64,000 nucleotides of DNA, taken from IMG/VR virus record IMGVR_UViG_3300023180_000036, positions 1-64,000 of that record; one strand, 5' to 3'. The stretch's first letter is position 1, and each line of letters opens with the position of its first letter. Shown here piece after piece: positions 1 to 8,423 of the stretch. The position numbers and the translations under genes are program-made. The notes under the pieces were generated by a model. The model saw nothing but the letters and a program-made list of their open reading frames with translations. It was not told the origin of the DNA and did not search any database. Origin of the DNA: a virus.

Positions 1-1
1 A

Positions 2-130
2 AGAATTGGTGGACTTCATAATTATAACGCATACGGAATAAAAATGTATATACAAGATGCAAAAATTACCAGAGGATTGGCAAAATACACTGCAAACTTT
101 ACACCGCCTACAGAATCATTTAAAGCATAA
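2..130 (+). CDS. C-terminus of LamG/concanavalin-like virion protein (partial)
   Basis: The open frame enters from the left edge and stops at TAA 128-130. The last 42 residues contain an Ala-Lys-Ile-Thr-Arg-Gly segment, then YTANFTPPTESF. This is the typical closing strand and tail of LamG/concanavalin A-like domains in phage tail fibre and other virion proteins. The rest of the gene lies outside the window, so the full architecture is unknown. Confidence 0.6.
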   Translation, partial: RIGGLHNYNAYGIKMYIQDAKITRGLAKYTANFTPPTESFKA

Positions 131-134
131 TACT

Positions 135-172
135 TTCCCTATCCTCAACTAAGTACTCTTTTATTATATACT
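135..172 (-). repeat. 38-bp repeat, copy 1 (orphan promoter leader)
   Basis: A 38-bp sequence beginning TTCCCTATCCTCAACTAAG is identical to 48896-48933. On the minus strand it forms the TATAAT -10 box plus about 28 nt of leader ending in a purine-rich GAGGATAGGGAA. No minus-strand gene follows: the first ATG (128-126) is followed by one codon and a stop. Confidence 0.85.
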
Positions 173-191
173 GGGTTTAGATAAATGTAAA
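163..191 (-). promoter_or_regulatory. Early-type promoter, minus strand, no gene downstream
   Basis: On the minus strand, TTTACA (191-186) and TATAAT (168-163) are separated by exactly 17 bp and preceded by TTTTAGGG. Transcription would run antisense into the 3' end of the LamG-type gene. The same arrangement recurs at 48924-48952. Confidence 0.6.
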
Positions 192-206
192 CCCTAAAAT
201 TAGTTA

Positions 207-235
207 TTTACATTATATAGATAATAGTATATAAT
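207..235 (+). promoter_or_regulatory. Early-type promoter of the glycan island
   Basis: TTTACA (207-212), a 17-bp spacer and TATAAT (230-235) lie 26 bp upstream of the first glycosyltransferase. The promoter is divergent from the minus-strand promoter at 163-191. It probably starts the long run of overlapping genes up to about 13.9 kb. Confidence 0.65.
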
Positions 236-261
236 AATTAAAACAATAGGATGATTTCGTT

Positions 262-1041
262 ATGAAACGATTGATATATCAGGTATACGTTGGAAAGCGT
301 TTAAAACTTTATGATCATTGTGTAAATTCAGTAGCAGAATATTGTAAAAAATATGATATTACTCACGAAGTACAAAGAACTCCCATTCTTAGAATAAAAC
401 CCGACGTGTTTGTAACAAACCGTAGTCGTGAATCATATGAAAAATATGGCGGTTTCTTACCTATATACGAAAAAGAAAATGCTTTTTCTTATTTAAAAAC
501 TTATGATCAAGTTGCCATTATAGATGCCGATGTATGGATAAGACCAAACTCTCCAAATATTTTTGATGACCTAGAACCAGAATATGATTTTGGTGGAGTA
601 GTTGAACGTGAAATGCCTCTTACAAATCAATATAAATCTAAGATTATTGATTATTCAAGAATGCAATATTCTACAATTAAAAAAGTAAACTGGAAATGGA
701 ATAATCTTGGTGCAGAATTTATGAATATGGGTATTATGGTTATGAATCAAAAGATTCAGAAATATTTAAGAGGAGAAACTCCTGCACAATTTATTAGACG
801 ACCAGAGTTTAAATCTTTTGTTGATGGAATGGGTGCTTGGAAATGGTCTACAGATCAAACTCTTTTAAATACTTGGATACGTGAAGAGAATATGAAAATT
901 AAAAATATGGATTGGAGATGGAACGGTTTATTTACTGCAAATACTCGAATTAAAGAGTGCTACTTTGTTCATTTTTTTAAAAAACAATCATTGCCTATGA
1001 ATGGAGAAAATATAAAAGAATTGATGGAATTTGTACAATGA
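262..1041 (+). CDS. GT-A fold glycosyltransferase
   Basis: This 259-aa protein is likely to transfer a sugar from a nucleotide-sugar donor. An Asp-Ala-Asp (D88-D90) sits after a hydrophobic strand (VAIIDADVW), the metal-binding DxD of GT-A enzymes. A Trp-rich C-terminal half with SFVDGMGAWKWSTDQTLLN resembles the acceptor region of GT8-like enzymes. The next gene is a paralogue and overlaps it by 4 nt. It is the first gene behind the promoter at 207-235. Donor and acceptor cannot be told from sequence. Confidence 0.75.
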   Translation: MKRLIYQVYVGKRLKLYDHCVNSVAEYCKKYDITHEVQRTPILRIKPDVFVTNRSRESYEKYGGFLPIYEKENAFSYLKTYDQVAIIDADVWIRPNSPNIFDDLEPEYDFGGVVEREMPLTNQYKSKIIDYSRMQYSTIKKVNWKWNNLGAEFMNMGIMVMNQKIQKYLRGETPAQFIRRPEFKSFVDGMGAWKWSTDQTLLNTWIREENMKIKNMDWRWNGLFTANTRIKECYFVHFFKKQSLPMNGENIKELMEFVQ

Positions 1042-1829
1042 AAAAATTAATATATCAAGTTTGCATTGGTCAAAAAAGTAATTTATATGAATATTGTATT
1101 AATTCTGTAAGTGAATACTGTAAAAGAATAGGAGCTAAACATATAGTTCAGAGAGAACCAATTCTTAGAATTAAACCCAATCCATTTATGAATCAAAGAG
1201 AAGGTAAAACCGGAGGCTGGAAAAAATATGGATACATGCCAATCTTTGAAAAAGAAAATGTTTTTAATTACTTTAAAAAATATGATCTATGTTGTGTAGT
1301 AGATGCCGATATTTATATAAGACCAAATTCTCCAGACATATTTGAAAACTTTAATCAGCAATATGCACTCGGTAGTATATACGAATGTGATTTACCCATA
1401 AATGATAATTACGCACAGAAAATAAAAAATTATTCTAGTATGCTTTCTATGTTTAAATTAGATTGGGATATAAAACCAAGAACTGGACACTCTTTTTTTA
1501 ATTCTGGAGTTATAATATATAATAGTAATAAAATGATAGAAGTGTTAAAAGGAATGAGTCCTAAACAATTTTTAGAACAACAAGAGCTACAAGATTTTAT
1601 AAATGGTATAGGTCCGTTTAAATGGCAATCAGATCAAATGACTCTTAACTATTGGTTAAAAAGAAATAAAATTGATGTACAAAGAATGGATTGGAAATGG
1701 AACTGTTTATATTCTACAGTAAATGACGAAGACTTAAAACAATCTTACTTTGTGCATTTTTTCTTAAAGGATCATCTACCTGATAAAGGTGAAAATATAA
1801 CTAAATTGATGGAAAAAATTAATGTATAA
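1038..1829 (+). CDS. GT-A fold glycosyltransferase, paralogue of the preceding gene
   Basis: This 263-aa protein is collinear with its upstream neighbour: both begin Leu-Ile-Tyr-Gln-Val and share PILRIKP, a DxD (D89-D91) followed by IRPNSP, and a C-terminal YFVHFF. Tandem duplication followed by divergence is the simplest explanation. The start codon overlaps the upstream stop. It probably adds a related sugar to the same glycan. Confidence 0.75.
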   Translation: MKKLIYQVCIGQKSNLYEYCINSVSEYCKRIGAKHIVQREPILRIKPNPFMNQREGKTGGWKKYGYMPIFEKENVFNYFKKYDLCCVVDADIYIRPNSPDIFENFNQQYALGSIYECDLPINDNYAQKIKNYSSMLSMFKLDWDIKPRTGHSFFNSGVIIYNSNKMIEVLKGMSPKQFLEQQELQDFINGIGPFKWQSDQMTLNYWLKRNKIDVQRMDWKWNCLYSTVNDEDLKQSYFVHFFLKDHLPDKGENITKLMEKINV

Positions 1830-1986
1830 TATTTCAACAGTATGTCCAACTCGAGGTCGACCATATTCGTGTGAAAAAATAGTTAAAAGTTGGATTAGGG
1901 CCACAAACAATTCTGAACTTATTATATACTTTCAAAATGATGATAATGAAGAAAATTTAAAAAAATATAGAGAATTAGTCAAATGA
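1822..1986 (+). pseudogene. N-terminal fragment of a family 2-type glycosyltransferase
   Basis: This 54-aa frame begins with STVCPTRGRPYSCEKIV, typical of the first strand and donor-binding loop of GT2-type enzymes. It stops after a second strand (ELIIYFQND), well before any DxD or catalytic region. It overlaps both neighbours by a few bases, so it may still be translated. It is most simply the remnant of a larger gene whose 3' part was replaced by the methyltransferase that follows. Confidence 0.5.
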
Positions 1987-2549
1987 CAATATTATATGAT
2001 ATAGGAGCATATAAAGGATCATTTACTCGTAATATTATTAAAAAAAATCCTAATGTAATTTCTTATATGTTTGAAGCAAACAATAAATTAACAAAGCCTA
2101 AAGATTTAAAAAAACATTATTGGTTTAATTGTGTACTTTCATCTAAAGATAATAAATTAGTTAATTTTTATTACAGAGGCGGAACGGGAGATTCTTATTA
2201 TAAAGAAACAGATATGACCGGTGCATATACTGATCCTAATTCTTATGATTTACAGATTAAAAAAACTAAACATCTTACAGAATTTAATATACCTTTACCT
2301 GATATTATTAAAATTGATACTCAAGGATCCGAATTAGATATTTTATCAGACTGTGATGAAATTTTAAATTACTGTAATACAATATATACGGAAATGCCGG
2401 CACCAAACATGGTTTACAATCAAGGAGCTCCCTCATATGAAGAATATGTAGATTTTTTTAAAAAGCACGGTTTTATAAATTTTTCTATTGAAAAAGAACA
2501 TGTAAAAAGAAATGAAGTATATCAATACGACATAAGGTTTACCAAATGA
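1983..2549 (+). CDS. FkbM-family methyltransferase
   Basis: This 188-aa SAM-dependent methyltransferase is of the FkbM type, which usually O-methylates sugars or polyketides. Visible motifs are the glycine motif YDIGAYKGSFT near the N-terminus, FEAN at the end of strand 2, and IIKIDTQGSELDIL around residues 108-121. The last is the FkbM signature (K-D-x-E-G-x-E type). The gene overlaps both neighbours and sits among glycosyltransferases, so methylation of a glycan is the likely role. Confidence 0.75.
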   Translation: MTILYDIGAYKGSFTRNIIKKNPNVISYMFEANNKLTKPKDLKKHYWFNCVLSSKDNKLVNFYYRGGTGDSYYKETDMTGAYTDPNSYDLQIKKTKHLTEFNIPLPDIIKIDTQGSELDILSDCDEILNYCNTIYTEMPAPNMVYNQGAPSYEEYVDFFKKHGFINFSIEKEHVKRNEVYQYDIRFTK

Positions 2550-3289
2550 AAAAAGATTGGCAAGATTTTTTAAGAAATATACGGACTGAATTGAAATCAC
2601 ACCCTAATGATTTTCTATCTCAAAACACTATATCATACACTGTTCATCCACATTTTACTGGTAATGCTTTGACTTCGCCGCTTTATCGGGATATGATAAA
2701 GCTAGATTTTTTTCAGGATTTGAAAGATCCGTCGTTCGGTAAGCCTTATCTAGGATTTGATGGGCAGTATAGTATATCTACTATTCAATCCGCATATTAT
2801 ATCAATATTTTAAAAAATGCAGGTTACGGACCAGAGATCCTAAACCATGTTACAGATATTGGTGCAGGTTATGGTAATTTATGTAGGTCTTTTTATAAAA
2901 CTGGATTCAAAGGAAAATATAATGTAGTTGACTTCTCCATAATGGGAGAAATGCAAAAGAAGTGGCTAGACAACACTCTTGGAAAAGAATACAATTATAA
3001 AATTTGCGAAATGACTCCACAGAATTTAAATCCATCACAGGAAAAAAGCTTACTGGTTGGAACATTTAGTATTAACGAAATGCCAATGTCGGAACGCATT
3101 AAAATAGAACCTTTTTATCATCTATATGATTTTATTCTTATTGCATTTAAGAATAATGCAAACTTTGGTGTCGATAATCTACCATACTTTAAGGGTCTTA
3201 TAAATAATCTTAATTTATCGCATAATCTGAAAATTACAAAGTGTTCTTATTTTAAAAATAATCTATTTTTAACGGGAATTAAACTATGA
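2546..3289 (+). CDS. Putative sugar O-methyltransferase
   Basis: In this 247-aa protein the central segment HVTDIGAGYGNLCRSFY is a SAM-binding motif I, followed by an acidic strand end (YNVVDFS). The N-terminal 80 residues carry no motif I recognise. The layout resembles the putative sugar O-methyltransferases found in LPS and capsule clusters. It overlaps the flanking genes by 4 nt. Substrate is unknown. Confidence 0.6.
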   Translation: MKKDWQDFLRNIRTELKSHPNDFLSQNTISYTVHPHFTGNALTSPLYRDMIKLDFFQDLKDPSFGKPYLGFDGQYSISTIQSAYYINILKNAGYGPEILNHVTDIGAGYGNLCRSFYKTGFKGKYNVVDFSIMGEMQKKWLDNTLGKEYNYKICEMTPQNLNPSQEKSLLVGTFSINEMPMSERIKIEPFYHLYDFILIAFKNNANFGVDNLPYFKGLINNLNLSHNLKITKCSYFKNNLFLTGIKL

Positions 3290-3720
3290 CTAAAATTTTA
3301 TATACTGGCGGAACTTTTGATCTTTTTCATGCAGGACACGTAAACTTTTTAAGGATGTGTAAGCAGCTTGCAGATACTGTTGTTGTATCACTAAATACTG
3401 ATAAATTTATACAGCAATATAAAGGGTTTGTCCCATTTCATAGCTATGAACAGCGTAGACAGATCTTAGAAGCCTGCATTTATGTTGACAAAGTTATTTC
3501 TAATATATCAGGATCTGATAGTACACAAGCAATAGAAAAAATACAACCACATATTATTGCTATTGGCACTGATTGGGCAAAGAAAGATTACTATGCTCAA
3601 ATGGGATTTTCTCAAGAATGGCTTGATGTTCGTAATATAGTTCTTGTTTACTTACCATATACTGAAAAGATTAGTTCAACAATAATTAAGGAAAAAATTT
3701 CAAAGGCTTATAACCCATGA
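3286..3720 (+). CDS. Cytidylyltransferase-like nucleotidyltransferase (TagD type)
   Basis: This 144-aa protein has GGTFDLFHAGHVN (HxGH at H15-H18) and a C-terminal ISSTIIKEKI, the two hallmark motifs of the glycerol-3-phosphate cytidylyltransferase group. Length matches TagD-like enzymes (about 130-145 aa). It would activate a polyol or sugar phosphate as a CDP derivative for transfer into a surface polymer. Exact substrate is not deducible. Confidence 0.75.
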   Translation: MTKILYTGGTFDLFHAGHVNFLRMCKQLADTVVVSLNTDKFIQQYKGFVPFHSYEQRRQILEACIYVDKVISNISGSDSTQAIEKIQPHIIAIGTDWAKKDYYAQMGFSQEWLDVRNIVLVYLPYTEKISSTIIKEKISKAYNP

Positions 3721-4415
3721 AAGTAGCATTATGTATTAGTGGTCAACAAAGACAGACCAAGATATTGCAAAAAGAAATTGATAAAAGACGTTTATATGCT
3801 TTTAAAGATGTAGATGTAGACTTTTTCTTACATACTTGGAAAAATCAAATTTTATTTTATTATGATGATTTAATTACAGAAGTTGAACCTAATATTGATT
3901 ATGATCCTGTTTTGGATACTACTGAATGGGCTGGTTCATATTTTCAAAGTAAAAGAAAAGAAAAAAAAGGAAAATCCTTATACAATTCCACCAAACAAAT
4001 ATTAGCACACAATACATTAGTGTCCAAATTAAAAAAAGATTATGATATAATAATTAGATGTAGATGGGATATTTATTTTTCTGAAAATATTAATTATAGC
4101 GAATGGTTAAAAAAATCTTATAATGAAGGACCTATCAGTATGGGCCATCGAAGGTGGAATTTAGTATATCTTGATAATCCAAAACCTATGGGTGGCTTAC
4201 AAAAAAAAGGTAATCTTCGATGGGAATATATGATTAGTCCTGATGCTATGATTATACATAAACCAAAAGACTGGGATTGTAACAAAGTCATATCTCTACA
4301 TAAAAAAAAGGAATTACTCCCTGGTGAGTGGGGGTGGTATCAAATACTTAGTTCAGGAAAAAATAATCATAAAGGATATCATGGTGGTGTTCTTACTTTA
4401 GCACAAAGGTGGTAG
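3717..4415 (+). CDS. Putative glycosyltransferase-like protein
   Basis: This 232-aa protein begins with ALCISGQQRQ, then DVDFFLHTW, and has DIIIRCRWDIYF around residues 115-126. This combination occurs in poorly characterised LPS and capsule glycosyltransferase-like proteins (WavE-like). It overlaps the cytidylyltransferase upstream by 4 nt. Assignment is by motif order and context, so it is tentative. Confidence 0.45.
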   Translation: MKVALCISGQQRQTKILQKEIDKRRLYAFKDVDVDFFLHTWKNQILFYYDDLITEVEPNIDYDPVLDTTEWAGSYFQSKRKEKKGKSLYNSTKQILAHNTLVSKLKKDYDIIIRCRWDIYFSENINYSEWLKKSYNEGPISMGHRRWNLVYLDNPKPMGGLQKKGNLRWEYMISPDAMIIHKPKDWDCNKVISLHKKKELLPGEWGWYQILSSGKNNHKGYHGGVLTLAQRW

Positions 4416-4422
4416 AATAAAA

Positions 4423-5565
4423 ATGAAAATTCTAATTTTAGGCGGAGACGGATTTTGCGGATGGCCAACTGCACTTAAACTAAGCGCAGTTGGTCACGAT
4501 GTTCATATTCTTGATAATTTATCTCGTAGAAAGATTGATAAAGATTTAAATAGTTCATCTCTTACAAAAATTGAATCCATTGAAAAAAGACTTGAAACTG
4601 CTAAAAAATTACAAATGGAAATTGGTTTTACTCAAGCTGATGTATGTGATTCTATGGCATTAAAAGATTGTATTGAAAAATTTAGTCCAGATACAATTGT
4701 ACATTTTGCTGAACAAAGAGCTGCACCATATTCTATGATTTCTGATTCAGAAAGAAGATATACAGTAAATAATAATATTACAGCAACACATACATTACTT
4801 AGTACGATTGTGGATGTAAATCCAAATATTCATTTAGTACATTTAGGAACGATGGGTGTGTATGGATATTCAAAGGATTTTGGTGCTATTCCTGAGGGAT
4901 ATTTAGATGTAAAAATAAATTCGACCGAAAAAGATGTTTCGATTTTATATCCAACAAATCCTGGTTCTATATACCACATGACAAAATCTCTTGATCAAAT
5001 TATATTTCAATTTTATAATAAAAACTGGAATCTTAGAATAACAGATTTACATCAAGGAATAGTTTGGGGAACACAAACAGAAGAAACATCTTTGCATCCA
5101 GATTTAGTTAATAGATTTGATTATGATGGTGTTTATGGTACAGTCTTAAATAGATTTATTACTCAAGCTGCTACTAATCATCCTCTTACCGTATACGGTA
5201 TTGGTGGGCAACGTAGAGCATTTATACATATTAATGATACAGTACAATGTATAAAATTATCTATTGAAAATCCTCCCGAGAATACAGATAGAGTTAGAAT
5301 TTTTAATCAGGTTTCTGAAGTAAGGGGCGTTTTAGAACTTGCTAATATATTGAAAGAAAAATATGGAGCTGAAGTTAAACTATATGAAAATCCCAGAAAA
5401 GAACTTCCAGAAAATGAATTAGAAGTTTCTAATGAGGGATTAGTATCTCTTGGATTTGAACCCATTACTCTTTCGGAGAGTTTAATTGATGATTGTAAAT
5501 TTATTGCAGAACAGTTTGGTAATAGAATGAATCCTAATAATATAATGAGTTCTCCAAAATGGTAA
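4423..5565 (+). CDS. sqdB: UDP-sulfoquinovose synthase (SQD1/SqdB-like)
   Basis: This 380-aa enzyme is an extended short-chain dehydrogenase that converts UDP-glucose and sulfite to UDP-sulfoquinovose. The N-terminal NAD loop is LGGDGFCGWPTALKL. Further signatures are HFAEQRAAPYSM, LGTMGVYGY (Thr143), YHMTK (Tyr184, Lys188) and DLHQGIVWG. A C-terminal IMSSPKW matches the IMPSVSW tail of plant SQD1. Together these separate SQD1 from ordinary UDP-glucose epimerases, and full length is present. Sulfotransferase and APS kinase genes lie 1.5-2 kb downstream, pointing to sulfur-containing sugars. It may feed a glycan or sulfolipid; no sulfolipid transferase (SQD2/SqdX) is visible in the window. Confidence 0.88.
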   Translation: MKILILGGDGFCGWPTALKLSAVGHDVHILDNLSRRKIDKDLNSSSLTKIESIEKRLETAKKLQMEIGFTQADVCDSMALKDCIEKFSPDTIVHFAEQRAAPYSMISDSERRYTVNNNITATHTLLSTIVDVNPNIHLVHLGTMGVYGYSKDFGAIPEGYLDVKINSTEKDVSILYPTNPGSIYHMTKSLDQIIFQFYNKNWNLRITDLHQGIVWGTQTEETSLHPDLVNRFDYDGVYGTVLNRFITQAATNHPLTVYGIGGQRRAFIHINDTVQCIKLSIENPPENTDRVRIFNQVSEVRGVLELANILKEKYGAEVKLYENPRKELPENELEVSNEGLVSLGFEPITLSESLIDDCKFIAEQFGNRMNPNNIMSSPKW

Positions 5566-6239
5566 ATATAATTCTTCAACATTATACCGGCAATCTAGGT
5601 GAGCTTGAAATAGCATCTAAATCTGCATTTGAAAAATATGCAGATATGGTAGGGGCAGAATATCATCTTATACGAGGTAATAAATTTAATATTGCATGCA
5701 GACCACCACTTCAAAAGTTGCACATGCTATCCGAAGAGTTTGATGATTATGATACAACTCTTATGGTAGATATTGATATGTTTCCTGTAAAGAATTTAAA
5801 AGAAAATATATTTGAAATAAAAGGGTATGGTAAACATACGCCGCTACAGAAGAAACTAAGATCAGATCAGGTAAGAAGATTTCCTTTATTGGCATCAGAA
5901 AGCGCTCCTTATTGGGGTGGAGCAGTTTATAAATTGCCGAGAGATATTAGACAAAGATTAAGAAAAGAAATTAATCTGGGTGTTGTTATGACTCTAAATG
6001 GTAAAAATATAAACGATAAATCGGGTAAGGGTGATGAAGGTGTTATGCACTATCTTGCAATGAAAGCCGGCATTGGAGAAAAAGATGTTTATCTTCCAGA
6101 CGATAGATGGAGTTATAATAACTTTGATCCTAATCCTGAAAAAGCTGGTTTTATACACATTCGTAAAAAAATTAAACCTGGGGTAAAAAGTCCTAAGATT
6201 GATAATTATCGGAATCTTTTAGAAAAAGGTGTTATATAA
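5559..6239 (+). CDS. GT-A type glycosyltransferase
   Basis: In this 226-aa protein, DTTLMVDIDMFPV places a DxD at D71-D73 after a hydrophobic strand, as in GT-A enzymes. Other visible segments are GDEGVMHYL and a C-terminal GFIHIRKK. It overlaps the end of the sulfoquinovose synthase gene and abuts the next glycosyltransferase, so it is probably co-translated. It could use UDP-sulfoquinovose or a common hexose. Confidence 0.65.
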   Translation: MVNIILQHYTGNLGELEIASKSAFEKYADMVGAEYHLIRGNKFNIACRPPLQKLHMLSEEFDDYDTTLMVDIDMFPVKNLKENIFEIKGYGKHTPLQKKLRSDQVRRFPLLASESAPYWGGAVYKLPRDIRQRLRKEINLGVVMTLNGKNINDKSGKGDEGVMHYLAMKAGIGEKDVYLPDDRWSYNNFDPNPEKAGFIHIRKKIKPGVKSPKIDNYRNLLEKGVI

Positions 6240-7051
6240 TGAATTTAATTTATCAGTACTGGGATGGTATTGTAAAACCAAGTGCTGTTGCTGGATCAAG
6301 TAATATGAAAAGATATGCTAAAAAAATTGATTCAGCATATCTTTTTGAAAGAAACCCAAAATATTTTAAAAATGCACCATTACCACATTATGGTGCATTT
6401 AAACCGGTATTTGATAAATCGTTTGATAAATATGAAAATATCTTATTTGTTGATACAGATGTATTTGCTAAACATAATTTAAATGAAAATATATTTTATA
6501 ATTTTAAAGGTGATATTGGTATGTGTTCAGAACCATTACAACCTAAAATAAGAAATACTAGATCAGACGGTAATTCAAATATGAAAACCGAAAAAATATT
6601 TTCAGAAATTGTAGAATATTATGGTGGATCTCAAATAAAAGATAATGATGGTTTTAATAAAGTTTTTAATTCGGGTGTGGTTTTATATTCTAAAAAAGGT
6701 AGAGAAAAGGCTAGAAAATATTTTGATAAATTTAATCAATACTATAATCTTGCAAGAAATAAAGGTCTTGGAGGAGTATATCTTACAGATCAGAATTATT
6801 TGCAAGCAATGGCTCTTATGCCACATTTTGATTTTCAAGAGTTAGATCCCGAATGGAATTCCTGTATTACTTGGGCTCCAAAAAGTAGAGATTATATTAT
6901 TGATTCAAGAACGGATAAAACTAAATTTGTCCATATACAAATGAGAGGAGCAGATAATCTTTCTGCTACACAGTTAGAAGTAATTACAAATAGGCCCGTT
7001 GAGGAATGGGGAAATGATCATCAAGGAAGAAGATTTAAAACAATAACATAA
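6239..7051 (+). CDS. GT-A type glycosyltransferase
   Basis: In this 270-aa protein, NILFVDTDVF contains the DxD (D72-D74). VFNSGVVLYS and YLTDQNYLQAM resemble the acceptor-side motifs of GT8-like enzymes. The start codon overlaps the stop of the preceding gene. Donor and acceptor are unknown. Confidence 0.7.
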   Translation: MNLIYQYWDGIVKPSAVAGSSNMKRYAKKIDSAYLFERNPKYFKNAPLPHYGAFKPVFDKSFDKYENILFVDTDVFAKHNLNENIFYNFKGDIGMCSEPLQPKIRNTRSDGNSNMKTEKIFSEIVEYYGGSQIKDNDGFNKVFNSGVVLYSKKGREKARKYFDKFNQYYNLARNKGLGGVYLTDQNYLQAMALMPHFDFQELDPEWNSCITWAPKSRDYIIDSRTDKTKFVHIQMRGADNLSATQLEVITNRPVEEWGNDHQGRRFKTIT

Positions 7052-7063
7052 ACTGGACAAAAC

Positions 7064-7603
7064 ATGAAATATAAAATATTCGGAATAGGTTTATCAAGAA
7101 CTGGCACTACAACTTTAACTAATATATTAAATAAAGTTGGATATAACATTATACACTATCCTTCAAATAAAATTCAATTATTTTCAAATGCAAATGATGG
7201 GTGTACTGATATACCTGTTATTTTACACTATAAAGAATTATATAAAACTTTTCCGAATGCTAAATTTGTATATACAATCAGAAATAAAGAAGAATGGTTG
7301 AATTCAATAGTACCATATCTTGAAAGAAAAAGAACGTGGAAAGAGATGTCTGGTTCTCATCAAGAACAGGTAAGAACTAAAATATATGGCTATGCTTTTC
7401 CAACAAGACAACAGGCTAGTAATGCTTGGGATAAACATCATAATAGTGTTATGAAATTCTTTAATAATAAACAAGATAAATTATTAGTATTAGATATAGT
7501 TGGTGGTGATAACACCAATAAATTATGGAAATTTTTGGATATGAATAATAGTAATTTGCCAAAAGAATTTCCTCATAGTAATAAACTAGGGTTAGGAAAA
7601 TGA
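7064..7603 (+). CDS. Sulfotransferase-family protein
   Basis: This 179-aa protein has a GLSRTGTTTL loop (residues 8-17), the 5'-phosphosulfate binding loop of PAPS-dependent sulfotransferases. A FVYTIRNKEEWLNS segment fits the 3'-phosphate site. It is short for the family but contains both nucleotide-binding elements. The APS kinase gene that could make its PAPS donor begins 4 nt before its stop. A sugar-sulfating role is inferred from context. Confidence 0.75.
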   Translation: MKYKIFGIGLSRTGTTTLTNILNKVGYNIIHYPSNKIQLFSNANDGCTDIPVILHYKELYKTFPNAKFVYTIRNKEEWLNSIVPYLERKRTWKEMSGSHQEQVRTKIYGYAFPTRQQASNAWDKHHNSVMKFFNNKQDKLLVLDIVGGDNTNKLWKFLDMNNSNLPKEFPHSNKLGLGK

Positions 7604-8022
7604 AAATACTTATTTTTGGATTACCTGGTAGTGGAAAAACTACGTTGGCAAAACCATTTGCCGAATTAATTAATGGTGTTCATATTAATGCAGATGAAAT
7701 AAGACATACATATAACGATTGGGATTTTAGTATTGAAGGGAGAATGAGACAAGCTCAACGTATGAGACATCTTGCTGATGGAGTAGTTCTTGCCGGTAAA
7801 GTTGCAGTAGCTGATTTTGTAGCTCCTACACATAAAGCCAGAAAAGAATTTAATGCCGATTTTACAGTATGGATGGATACAATAGACGAAGGCAGATTTG
7901 AAGATACTAATGCAATATTTGAAAAAGATACCGAAGTAGATTATCATGTAAAAGGTTGGTTTAATGATACTCACGAACAATTATTACCAGTAGTTAAAAG
8001 ATGGATGGAAAGAAATGTTTGA
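7600..8022 (+). CDS. Adenylylsulfate (APS) kinase-like P-loop kinase
   Basis: In this 140-aa protein a Walker A GLPGSGKTT (residues 7-15) is followed by VHINADEIRHTYN and DFSIEGRMRQAQRMRHLA. These match the adenylate-binding and FS..DR.....R elements of CysC-type APS kinases. VADFVAPTHKARKEF then DFTVWMDT matches the family C-terminal half. The product would be PAPS, the donor for the overlapping sulfotransferase upstream. It is about 40 aa shorter than bacterial CysC. A different small-molecule kinase is possible. Confidence 0.7.
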   Translation: MKILIFGLPGSGKTTLAKPFAELINGVHINADEIRHTYNDWDFSIEGRMRQAQRMRHLADGVVLAGKVAVADFVAPTHKARKEFNADFTVWMDTIDEGRFEDTNAIFEKDTEVDYHVKGWFNDTHEQLLPVVKRWMERNV

Positions 8023-8422
8023 TCATAAAAAACCGACAACGCAAATGCTAGGAAGATGGCAACCGTGGCACCAAGGTCATACTGAATTATTTAAAAAAGC
8101 TTTATTAGAAACTGGTCAAGTTTGTATAATGGTGAGAGATGTTTTTAATATTGAAGGAGATGCCGGTGCAGGAAGAACAATAATACAAGATGATAATCCT
8201 TTTGGCTTTGTTGATATATCTAACAATATACAAGCTGCATTATCAAAAGAGGGGTTTACTTATTACGAAGAATATATTATAATGGAAGTACCAAATATAG
8301 TTGATATAAGTTATGGTAGAGGAGTTGGTTATACATTTACTCAACATGATCTTGGTGAAAAAATTCACAATATTTCTGCAACAAAGATTAGAAAAGAAAT
8401 GAGGAAAAAAGGTAAATTATAA
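8015..8422 (+). CDS. HxGH nucleotidyltransferase, possibly in sulfate activation
   Basis: This 135-aa protein carries LGRWQPWHQGHTELF (HxGH) near the N-terminus and ISATKIRKEM at the C-terminus, both hallmarks of the adenylyl/cytidylyltransferase superfamily. The GR(W/F)QPxHxGH form is known from NMN adenylyltransferases. Overlap with the APS kinase gene raises the possibility of an ATP-sulfurylase-like role, but the sequence does not prove it. Start ATG overlaps the upstream stop. Confidence 0.6.
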   Translation: MFDHKKPTTQMLGRWQPWHQGHTELFKKALLETGQVCIMVRDVFNIEGDAGAGRTIIQDDNPFGFVDISNNIQAALSKEGFTYYEEYIIMEVPNIVDISYGRGVGYTFTQHDLGEKIHNISATKIRKEMRKKGKL

Positions 8423-8423
8423 A

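Noticed and set aside
135-172. 38-bp repeat as a transcription terminator
   Set aside because: It follows two stop codons, but it contains no stable hairpin. The minus-strand -10 and leader reading fits both copies better.
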